DNA of 64,000 nucleotides from Streptomyces antnestii (lineage in GTDB: Bacteria > Actinomycetota > Actinomycetes > Streptomycetales > Streptomycetaceae): contig NZ_RZYA01000005.1 of the NCBI RefSeq assembly GCF_004005495.1, positions 310,001-374,000 of the forward strand, given 5' to 3'. Of the stretch, positions 23,396 to 30,596 are shown piece by piece. Each line of letters starts with the position of its first letter. Position 1 is the stretch's first letter. Under the pieces are notes generated by a model. It did no database searches. It was not told the DNA's origin and was given only the letters and a program-made list of their open reading frames with translations. The position numbers and the translations under genes are program-made.

Positions 23396-23962
23396 ATGGC
23401 GCTCGCGCAGCCCGAACAGGGTGGGCTGCTGCCCGGGCGGATCGCACCGTCCCGCGGCACACTCGCCACCACCGCCTGCATGGAGACACTCCAGGTGGGC
23501 TACTTGCACGCCGTCGCGGCAGCCGCCGGCTGTTCGCTCTCTCAGCCGTTCCCGGACAACGGCATCGACTGGCACGTCAGCCACAGCGCACCGGGGCACA
23601 CGGTCGACGACGAGGTCACCATCAAGGTGCAGCTCAAGTGCACGTACCAGATCGCGCCCGGTCCGCCGGGGCCGTCCTTCTCCTTCACGCTCGACAATGC
23701 GCACTTGGAGAAGCTCGCCCGCACACCGGTGTCGGTGCACAAGATCCTGGTCGTGATGATCGTGCCGCGCTCGCAGGACGACTGGCTGCGGGCCGGACAC
23801 GACCGGCTCGACCTGCGGCACTGCTGTTACTGGACCAACCTGGCCGGTCACCCCGTGACCGGCAGACGCCGCACCACCGTGCGCATCCCGACCTCGCGGA
23901 TCTTCGACGACCGCGCGCTGTGCGAAATCATGACGCGGGTCGGGACGGGCGGGAGGCCCTGA
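23396..23962 (+). CDS. DUF4365-like protein with PD-(D/E)XK nuclease-type motif
   Basis: A 188-aa protein starting at the ATG at 23396 (GGAAGG about 12 bases upstream). It resembles the DUF4365 family: an N-terminal helix region (residues about 25-46), then DNGIDWHV with D58, and a strand ending VQLK (Q79-x-K81), which fits the D...(E/Q)xK core of PD-(D/E)XK nucleases. It continues through VPRSQDDWL and the aromatic RHCCYWTNLAG. The family is often found near defence or DNA-repair genes but is uncharacterised. It lies 21 bases before an unknown 405-aa gene on the same strand and is divergent from a DEDDh exonuclease. Nuclease activity is inferred only. Confidence 0.72.
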   Translation: MALAQPEQGGLLPGRIAPSRGTLATTACMETLQVGYLHAVAAAAGCSLSQPFPDNGIDWHVSHSAPGHTVDDEVTIKVQLKCTYQIAPGPPGPSFSFTLDNAHLEKLARTPVSVHKILVVMIVPRSQDDWLRAGHDRLDLRHCCYWTNLAGHPVTGRRRTTVRIPTSRIFDDRALCEIMTRVGTGGRP

Positions 23963-23983
23963 CGTACAGGGAGGGAGACCCTG

Positions 23984-25201
23984 ATGCAGCACCGCCCGAC
24001 CGACGAGCGCCTGCGCGCCCTGAACACCGCCCGGTCCCACCCCGCCGACCTCGAAGGCCCCGAACCCGCGCAGGTCGACCCGGTCGTGCTCAACGCGCTG
24101 CTCGACCGGCACGGCTGGGAGCGCCGCGGCGGCGCCACCGGACGCTATGTGCGCTGGACGCTGCCCGGCGGCTCCGGGCGCACCAGCCTGCTCGTGCCGG
24201 AGACCCGCGCCTTCCCCGACAGCGACGAACTGCTCGGCGAGGCGCTCGAGGCGCTGGAACGCAGCGGCGCGGCCTGCGCCCGGGAGGTTCTTGTGTCGCT
24301 CGCCGTACCGAGTGACGAGATCCGCTGGTGGCGCGACGTGCCGGCCGGTCCCGCGGGCAGCGCGCCCTGGCCCGTGGAGGAACAACTGCGCGGCGCCGCC
24401 CGGCGGATGCTGCTGGCCGCCGCGCTCGCCGCCCGGGGGAGGGCCGGGTACTACGGCGCCCGCCACCGCCGGCCCGCCGCCGCGTCACTGGAGAACGTCC
24501 TCGTCGGCGACGCCCCCGGCGGGCGCCGGCTCACCGCGTTCGCGCCGGTCTCCGCAGGCCGCGCCCTCGCCGTCCGCCTCCATCAGGCGCTGTACGCGGC
24601 CCGCGAGGCCATCGACTACCGGCGCGCCACCGGCGGCATGGACGCCTTCGACGGCGCGGTCGAGGCGGGCGTGAGTCACGAACTCGTCGAAGCGCTCGTC
24701 GCGCTCGTCCGCGGCACGGAGGGGGCCCGGGTCGGCGTCGAGTGGTCACCCTCGGCCGGGGTGCCCGACGAGTGCACGGCGGGGGACGCCCCCGTCGAGT
24801 TCTCGCCCGGCGACCTGGCCGTGCTCCGCGAGGCGAGCTCCCGCTATCTGCGGGCCGAGCCGTCCGTCGCCGTGCGCGTCACCGGCACCGTCGTGCGGAT
24901 GCGCCGGTCGGGGCCGCGCGGTGAGGGCACGGTGCGGCTGCATGTCATCGGGGGCGCCGACGTTCCGCACATACGGATGACGCTGGACGAGGACGCGTAC
25001 CGGACGGCCGGGCACGCGCATCTCGTGGGGCTGCCGATCAGGGTGCACGGCCGCCTGGAGAGCCGGGGCGGGTTCCGACGCCTCACCGGGGCGAGCGACG
25101 TGGTGCCGGTGCAGGTGGAGGAGGCCGAGCGGGACCGGCTGATGAAGTCGCTCCAGGAGAACCTGGACTTCTTCGAGGAGGCGTGCAGCGGGGACGAGTG
25201 A
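23984..25201 (+). CDS. Conserved hypothetical protein, 405 aa
   Basis: I do not recognise this protein. Residues about 1-120 include HGWERRGGATGRYVRWTLPG, residues about 120-270 are Ala/Arg-rich and mostly helical, and residues about 285-375 look like a compact beta-rich, OB-like module (VAVRVTGTVVRMRRSG, then LHVIGGADVPHIRMTLDED, ending PIRVHGRLESRGGFRRLTG). I recall similar modules from other actinobacterial unknown proteins. The end is acidic (FFEEACSGDE). There is no membrane segment or signal peptide. It starts 21 bases after the DUF4365-like gene, so the two are probably co-transcribed. An RBS (GGGAGG) precedes the ATG. Confidence 0.7.
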   Translation: MQHRPTDERLRALNTARSHPADLEGPEPAQVDPVVLNALLDRHGWERRGGATGRYVRWTLPGGSGRTSLLVPETRAFPDSDELLGEALEALERSGAACAREVLVSLAVPSDEIRWWRDVPAGPAGSAPWPVEEQLRGAARRMLLAAALAARGRAGYYGARHRRPAAASLENVLVGDAPGGRRLTAFAPVSAGRALAVRLHQALYAAREAIDYRRATGGMDAFDGAVEAGVSHELVEALVALVRGTEGARVGVEWSPSAGVPDECTAGDAPVEFSPGDLAVLREASSRYLRAEPSVAVRVTGTVVRMRRSGPRGEGTVRLHVIGGADVPHIRMTLDEDAYRTAGHAHLVGLPIRVHGRLESRGGFRRLTGASDVVPVQVEEAERDRLMKSLQENLDFFEEACSGDE

Positions 25202-25357
25202 GGGGGTGGGGCCGGTGGTGCGGGGCCTCTCGCGCGGGCGCCGTCGATACCGTTTCGCGAGTCGGGCCCCCGGCTCGGTACGATCCATCTAGCCAGTGCA
25301 TATCTCATTGCGGTGCCATGGCTTATGGAACACACCCCCTCAGGTAGGAGAAGTCCG

Positions 25358-27334
25358 GTGTCAGACGTCCGTGTGATCATCCAACGCGATTCCGAGCGGG
25401 AAGAGCGCGTGGTGACGACGGGCACTACGGCCGCCGAGCTCTTCGCCGGCGAGCGCACCATCGTCGCCGCCCGTGTGGCCGGTGAGCTGAAGGACCTCGC
25501 GTACGAGGTGAAGGACGGCGAGGAGGTCGAGGCCGTCGAGATCTCCTCCGAGGACGGCCTCAACATCCTGCGCCACTCGACCGCGCACGTCATGGCACAG
25601 GCCGTGCAGGAGCTGTTCCCCGAGGCCAAGCTGGGCATCGGCCCGCCGGTCAAGGACGGCTTCTACTACGACTTCGACGTGGAGAAGCCCTTCACGCCCG
25701 AGGATCTCAAGGCCATCGAGAAGAAGATGCAGGAGATCCAGAAGCGCGGGCAGCGCTTCTCGCGCCGCGTCGTCACCGACGAGGCCGCCCGCGAGGAGCT
25801 CGCCGACGAGCCGTACAAGCTGGAGCTCATCGGCATCAAGGGCGCCGCGTCCACGGACGACGGTGCGAACGTCGAGGTGGGCGGCGGCGAGCTGACCATC
25901 TACGACAACCTCGACGCCAAGACCGGCGACCTGTGCTGGAAGGACCTCTGCCGCGGTCCCCACCTGCCGACCACGCGCAACATCCCCGCGTTCAAGCTGA
26001 TGCGGAACGCTGCCGCGTACTGGCGGGGCAGCGAGAAGAACCCGATGCTCCAGCGCATCTACGGCACCGCCTGGCCGTCGAAGGACGAGCTGAAGGCGCA
26101 CCTGGAGTTCCTCGCCGAGGCCGAGAAGCGCGACCACCGCAAGCTGGGCAACGAGCTGGACCTGTTCTCCATCCCGGACCAGATCGGTTCAGGCCTCGCC
26201 GTCTTCCACCCCAAGGGCGGCATCGTCCGCCGGGTCATGGAGGACTACTCGCGCCGCCGGCACGAGGAGGAGGGCTACGAGTTCGTCTACACCCCGCACG
26301 CGACGAAGGGGAAGCTCTTCGAGACCTCGGGCCACCTGGACTGGTACGCCGACGGCATGTACCCGCCCATGCAGCTCGACGAGGGCGTGGACTACTACCT
26401 CAAGCCCATGAACTGCCCGATGCACAACCTGATCTTCGACGCGCGCGGCCGGTCCTACCGTGAACTGCCGCTGCGCCTCTTCGAGTTCGGCACCGTGTAC
26501 CGGTACGAGAAGTCGGGCGTCGTGCACGGCCTGACCCGCGCCCGTGGCTTCACGCAGGACGACGCGCACATCTACTGCACCAAGGAGCAGATGGCGGAGG
26601 AGCTCGACAAGACGCTCACCTTCGTCCTCGGACTGCTGCGCGACTACGGCCTGACCGACTTCTACCTGGAGCTCTCCACCAAGGACCCGGAGAAGTTCGT
26701 CGGCTCCGACGAGATCTGGGAAGAGGCCACCGAGACGCTGCGCCAGGTCGCCGAGAAGCAGGGCCTGCCTCTCGTCCCCGACCCGGGCGGCGCCGCCTTC
26801 TACGGCCCGAAGATCTCCGTCCAGGCGAAGGACGCCATCGGCCGCACCTGGCAGATGTCGACCGTGCAGCTCGACTTCAACCTGCCGGAGCGCTTCAACC
26901 TGGAGTACACGGGCCCCGACGGCACCAAGCAGCGCCCGGTCATGATCCACCGCGCCCTGTTCGGCTCCATCGAGCGCTTCTTCGCCGTGCTCCTCGAGCA
27001 CTACGCGGGCGCCTTCCCGGCGTGGCTCGCCCCGGTGCAGGCCGTCGGCATCCCGATCGGCGACGCGCACATCCCGTACCTCCAGGAGTTCGCGGCCGAG
27101 GCGAAGAAGAAGGGTCTGCGCGTCGACGTGGACTCGTCGTCGGACCGTATGCAGAAGAAGATCAGGAACGCTCAGAAGCAGAAGGTGCCGTTCATGATCA
27201 TCGCGGGTGACGAGGACATGGCCGCCGGCGCCGTCTCCTTCCGCTACCGCGACGGCACGCAGGAGAACGGCATCCCCGTCGACGAGGCGATCGAGAAGAT
27301 CGCCAAGGTCGTCGAGGAGCGCGTGCAGGTCTGA
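25358..27334 (+). CDS. thrS: Threonine-tRNA ligase
   Basis: A 658-aa class II synthetase that charges tRNA-Thr. Residues 1-62 are the TGS domain, followed by the editing domain that removes mischarged serine ([16 protein letters not shown] near 70 and the GFYYDF loop). The catalytic core has the zinc/ATP site ([10 protein letters not shown]), motif 2 ([20 protein letters not shown]) and motif 3 ([13 protein letters not shown]). A C-terminal anticodon-binding domain follows from about 550. The start is the GTG at 25358, with AGGAGAAG just upstream; the upstream in-frame start at 25313 is less likely. The next genes (HIT, pgsA) follow thrS in mycobacteria too. No T-box leader is visible. Confidence 0.97.
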   Translation: MSDVRVIIQRDSEREERVVTTGTTAAELFAGERTIVAARVAGELKDLAYEVKDGEEVEAVEISSEDGLNILRHSTAHVMAQAVQELFPEAKLGIGPPVKDGFYYDFDVEKPFTPEDLKAIEKKMQEIQKRGQRFSRRVVTDEAAREELADEPYKLELIGIKGAASTDDGANVEVGGGELTIYDNLDAKTGDLCWKDLCRGPHLPTTRNIPAFKLMRNAAAYWRGSEKNPMLQRIYGTAWPSKDELKAHLEFLAEAEKRDHRKLGNELDLFSIPDQIGSGLAVFHPKGGIVRRVMEDYSRRRHEEEGYEFVYTPHATKGKLFETSGHLDWYADGMYPPMQLDEGVDYYLKPMNCPMHNLIFDARGRSYRELPLRLFEFGTVYRYEKSGVVHGLTRARGFTQDDAHIYCTKEQMAEELDKTLTFVLGLLRDYGLTDFYLELSTKDPEKFVGSDEIWEEATETLRQVAEKQGLPLVPDPGGAAFYGPKISVQAKDAIGRTWQMSTVQLDFNLPERFNLEYTGPDGTKQRPVMIHRALFGSIERFFAVLLEHYAGAFPAWLAPVQAVGIPIGDAHIPYLQEFAAEAKKKGLRVDVDSSSDRMQKKIRNAQKQKVPFMIIAGDEDMAAGAVSFRYRDGTQENGIPVDEAIEKIAKVVEERVQV

Positions 27335-27337
27335 CGC

Positions 27338-28021
27338 TCAGCCGTTGTCTTTCCGAGAGGCCCCCGGGGAATTCCCCGGGGGCTTTTCGTCGCCCTCGCG
27401 GGAGAACACCTGGAGCATCCAGGACGAGAACGAGCCCGTGACCGCCCCGAGCAGCGCCAGGCCGCCGCCCATCAGCGCCACCGCGACCAGACGCCCGAGC
27501 GGGGTCACCGGGACCGCGTCGCCATAGCCGACGGTCGCCAGCGTCGAGCAGGCCCACCACACCGAGTCCCCGAACGTGCGGATCGTGGCGCCCGGCGCCC
27601 CGCGCTCCGCCTGGTACACGGCAAGCGCCGCGGCGAATCCGAGGAGCGAGGCGGACATGCCCGCGTAGGCGACCACGCGCGCGTGCAGACTGAGCCGCGG
27701 CTGCTCGTGGCGGCGCCGCACGGCGTCGTACGTCCGCACGATCTGCAGCGGGCGCAGCAGCGGCAGCACCATGATCACCGCGTCCAGCCAGTGGTGCCGC
27801 ACGAACGAGAGCCCCCGGCCGCTGAGGCGCCACCGGACGGCGAAGTCCAGGGCGAAGACGGCCCACGACGCGAACGTCATCGCCAGACACAGATCGAGCA
27901 CGGGTCCGGGGAGGTCGTGGCCCAGGACCCTGATCGCGTACGACGCGAGGAACAGCAGGGCCGCCACCGACAGCGGGGCCTCCATCCGGTGCTCCCACTG
28001 CGTCCGCCTGCTGTCGTCCAT
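27338..28021 (-). CDS. Potassium-channel family membrane protein
   Basis: A 227-aa ion-channel protein. It carries the K+ selectivity filter T163-V-G-Y-G-D168 in CSTLATVGYGDAVP, between the pore helix and a last membrane helix (about 175-200). About four earlier spans lie at about 17-34, 41-62, 78-95 and 115-137, so it has the general layout of 6TM voltage-gated-type channels. There is an Arg-containing segment (RPLQIVRTYDAVRRR) but no fully regular S4. The short C-terminal tail (about 25 residues, GDEKPPGNSPG) has no RCK domain. Its final codons overlap the thrS terminator hairpin. Its likely role is K+ flux or membrane-potential control. Confidence 0.88.
   Translation of the reverse strand: MDDSRRTQWEHRMEAPLSVAALLFLASYAIRVLGHDLPGPVLDLCLAMTFASWAVFALDFAVRWRLSGRGLSFVRHHWLDAVIMVLPLLRPLQIVRTYDAVRRRHEQPRLSLHARVVAYAGMSASLLGFAAALAVYQAERGAPGATIRTFGDSVWWACSTLATVGYGDAVPVTPLGRLVAVALMGGGLALLGAVTGSFSSWMLQVFSREGDEKPPGNSPGASRKDNG
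27360..27387. terminator. thrS terminator embedded in the 3' end of the K+ channel gene
   Basis: A perfect 24-bp palindrome (27360-27383) followed by TTTT (27384-27387), 25 bases after the thrS stop. It lies inside the last codons of the convergent channel gene, encoding part of its Pro/Gly-rich C-terminus. Confidence 0.9.
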
Positions 28022-28087
28022 CGGTCAAGGATCGCGGGCGGGAACGGGTACCCGCCCCGCCGACACGGTCCGAACGGGCGAAGCCAT

Positions 28088-28651
28088 ATGCTGCACCACA
28101 TGACGAGTGAGCCGGAGCAGCACACGGGGCCGGTGGGTGAGCCGGACGGTTTCGGGCGCCTTTGGACGCCGCACCGGATGGCCTACATCCAGGGGGAGAA
28201 CAAGCCGACCGGACCGGGGGCCGACGGCTGTCCCTTCTGCAACGCTCCCGCCATGACCGACGAGGAAGCACTGATCGTGGCGCGCGGCACCAGCGTGTAC
28301 GCGATCCTCAACCTCTACCCGTACAACGGCGGCCACTTGATGGTGCTGCCCTACCGGCACGTCGCCGACTACACGGAGCTGGACGACGCCGAGACGGCCG
28401 AGCTCGCGCTCTTCACCAAGCGGGCGATGGCCGCCCTGCGCACCGCGTCCGGCGCGCACGGCTTCAACATCGGGATCAACCAGGGCGCGGCGGCCGGGGC
28501 CGGCATCGCCGCGCACCTGCACCAGCACATCGTTCCGCGCTGGGGCGGCGACACCAACTTCATGCCCGTCGTGGGGCACACCAAGGTGCTGCCGCAGCTG
28601 CTCGGGGACACCAGGACCGCGCTGGCCAAGGCCTGGCCGGACGAGGACTGA
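28088..28651 (+). CDS. HIT-family hydrolase/phosphorylase
   Basis: A 187-aa histidine-triad protein. The catalytic triad is H143-L-H145-Q-H147 in AAHLHQHIVPRW, preceded by the NLYPYNGGHLMVLPYRHV strand and a Cys pair (CPFCNAP, C48 and C51) that probably holds zinc. HIT proteins act on nucleotide phosphates such as Ap4A or adenylylated compounds. In Mycobacterium a related protein encoded between thrS and pgsA is an Ap4A phosphorylase, so that is the favoured role. ATG codons at 28088 and 28100 are both possible starts. It is divergent from the channel gene and precedes a terminator. Confidence 0.9.
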   Translation: MLHHMTSEPEQHTGPVGEPDGFGRLWTPHRMAYIQGENKPTGPGADGCPFCNAPAMTDEEALIVARGTSVYAILNLYPYNGGHLMVLPYRHVADYTELDDAETAELALFTKRAMAALRTASGAHGFNIGINQGAAAGAGIAAHLHQHIVPRWGGDTNFMPVVGHTKVLPQLLGDTRTALAKAWPDED

Positions 28652-28695
28652 GGCCGATCTTCAGCCTGAGGCCGATCTGATCTTGAGATGCACGC

Positions 28696-28723
28696 GCCGG
28701 CCCGGACATTCCTCCGGGCCGGC
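28696..28723. terminator. Hairpin between converging HIT and hypothetical genes
   Basis: An 11-bp inverted repeat (arms 28696-28706 and 28713-28723, loop CATTCC) in the 101-bp gap between two convergent genes. The same gap holds two copies of TGAGGCCGATCT at about 28650 and 28668. Confidence 0.75.
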
Positions 28724-28752
28724 CGTGTCGTGTCCGTACGGGCGGCCTGCGC

Positions 28753-30420
28753 CTACGCGTCGTACACGTCCGCCTTCGTGGGCGTCGGGGCCTGGACCAG
28801 GCCGCTGAGCACCCCCGAGCGCGTACCGAACTGCTCGGTGTTCACGCCGTTCTCCTCCAGGACCTTGATCGCCGCCGCGTGCACCACGCGCAGGACCGGG
28901 GTGGCCGTGCGCAGCGCGTCGTCCGCCATGAAGCGGTGCCGCCACGGCTTGTCCGCCCAGGCGTGCCGCAGGCCGAAGGGCTCGGGGAGGACGAGCTTGC
29001 CGCCTATGTGGTCCAGGAGCGGCGGGTACCAGGTGAAGGGGGCGCGCACCGCGAGCCGGACCACCTCGTCGGGCTCTATGAGCGGGAGCTTCCGCTCGAC
29101 GGTCTCCCAGAACTTGATCGGCTTGGCGACTTCCTTCGTCTTCGGCTCGGGCTTCGTCGTGAACAGGGAGTGCACCGGACCGAGCGCGTGCCCCGTGATC
29201 TCGATGCGCAGCGTCTCGTGCAGCACCGTCACCGTGATCAGCATCGTGATGACCAACTGGCCGTCCCAGAGCGTGAACTGCACGCCCAGATAGTGACGGT
29301 CGCCGCTGCCGAACTGCTGCTCGTTGCAGATGCGCTGTATCTCGTGGTTCTTGACCTGGAAGGCCTCGACGTCCGTGCCCGTGGGGCGGGCCACCTTGTT
29401 CGCGTTCTCCCCGATCGGCGAGACGATCCAGTGCTTGATCGACGGCGTCGGGAAGCCGCCCGTGTGCAGCGGGCCCCGCTCCAGGAGCCGCAGCTGGTCG
29501 TGGATCGCCCGTATGACGTCCCAGCTGCGGAACGGGTGGATCTCCGCGCCCGCCTCGCGGGGCACCAGCTCCTCGGCGAGCTGCCAGCTGCCCCAGCGCG
29601 TGCCCATGCCGAGGATGCCCTTCGGGCCCGCGTAGAAGACCGCGTTCGACTGCTGCTCCGCGGTCAGCTTGGCCAGGCTCTGGCGGAGCTGCTCCGCGGC
29701 CGTCTCGCCCGGGCTGCCGGGCACCGCCTCCGGGATCTTGGCGCCGACGCCGCCGCCGGAGAGGAGGCTGTCCCAGCGGTCCCGCATGTCCTGCGCCGTG
29801 CGCTCGCAGATCTGCCGGGCCCACAGCCAGCCGACCACGGGCGCGACGACAGCGGCCCGCAGATACCAGGCCCAGAAGCCGGAGAGCGGCAGCTTGACCA
29901 GGAGGATCACGGCGACGGCGGCGACCGCCACCATGAGCGTCGTGAACAGGGCCGCCGTGCGCTTGTTCGCGTGCTTGCTGATCGCGCGGCGGACCTGGAA
30001 GACGAGCAGCCACGCGATCAGGCCGGGCAGGAAGGCGAGGCCGCACAGCGCCATCACGGCCGTCAGCCAGCTGTCCCGCTGTCTGCGGATCCGGTTCGCC
30101 GCGAGGCAGTGCTCGACGACGACTTGCGGCTCGGTGCCGAAGGACTGGATGAGCGGCTTACGGGCCCCGCCGAGCAGCCGGCCCTGGACGGCCCGCGAGA
30201 ACGCCTCGCCCAGATTCGGCGCGGCTAGCGACCAGATGCCCTTCTTCACCTCGGACTTGTGCCACTCGCTGTTGGCTCCGAGGAGGTCGTCCACCTTCGC
30301 GTCCCGGTACGCCGCCGAAGCGAGGGCGTACGTGGCCGCGGTCTGGCCCGCGGAGCCGTGCAACGGCACCTGAGCCCCGGGCCTGAAGTCGAATACGTCG
30401 TCCGCCACTGCCGCCCCCAT
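28753..30420 (-). CDS. Conserved hypothetical membrane protein, 555 aa
   Basis: A large protein I cannot assign. The start is taken as the ATG at 30420. Residues about 1-110 are soluble and contain an Ala-rich helical section. Residues about 118-150 (WLTAVMALCGLAFLPGLIAWLLVFQV) and about 155-205 hold some three to four membrane spans (including AALFTTLMVAVAAVAVILLV). The remaining 340 residues are soluble with many aromatic and basic positions (for example FGSGDRHYLGVQFTLWDGQL, EITGHALGPVHSLFTTKPEP). No enzyme motif is seen. With EF-G2 it forms a minus-strand block inside a locus otherwise conserved with mycobacteria. It is probably a Streptomyces-specific envelope protein. Confidence 0.75.
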   Translation of the reverse strand: MGAAVADDVFDFRPGAQVPLHGSAGQTAATYALASAAYRDAKVDDLLGANSEWHKSEVKKGIWSLAAPNLGEAFSRAVQGRLLGGARKPLIQSFGTEPQVVVEHCLAANRIRRQRDSWLTAVMALCGLAFLPGLIAWLLVFQVRRAISKHANKRTAALFTTLMVAVAAVAVILLVKLPLSGFWAWYLRAAVVAPVVGWLWARQICERTAQDMRDRWDSLLSGGGVGAKIPEAVPGSPGETAAEQLRQSLAKLTAEQQSNAVFYAGPKGILGMGTRWGSWQLAEELVPREAGAEIHPFRSWDVIRAIHDQLRLLERGPLHTGGFPTPSIKHWIVSPIGENANKVARPTGTDVEAFQVKNHEIQRICNEQQFGSGDRHYLGVQFTLWDGQLVITMLITVTVLHETLRIEITGHALGPVHSLFTTKPEPKTKEVAKPIKFWETVERKLPLIEPDEVVRLAVRAPFTWYPPLLDHIGGKLVLPEPFGLRHAWADKPWRHRFMADDALRTATPVLRVVHAAAIKVLEENGVNTEQFGTRSGVLSGLVQAPTPTKADVYDA

Positions 30421-30540
30421 CACCGCGCGCCTTCGCCCCTGCGGTTTTCCCGACTTCCTTGCTCCGCACACCTGTTGATCAGGTCATCGGCTTGATCAGG
30501 TCATCAGCGTATCCGGGCGCACCGACATCCGTCAGGGGAC

Positions 30541-30587
30541 GGCCGAAGCCGCCCGCCCGGGAGGGGACCGGGCGGGCGGCTTCGGCC
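30541..30587 (-). terminator. Terminator of the EF-G2 gene
   Basis: A perfect 20-bp GC-rich stem (arms 30541-30560 and 30568-30587, loop GAGGGGA), starting about 10 bases past the EF-G2 stop on the minus strand. Confidence 0.85.
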
Positions 30588-30596
30588 GGCCGCCAA

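Noticed and set aside
25202..25357. T-box leader before thrS
   Set aside because: No T-box sequence, specifier loop or antiterminator was visible; the gap is too short for the usual element.
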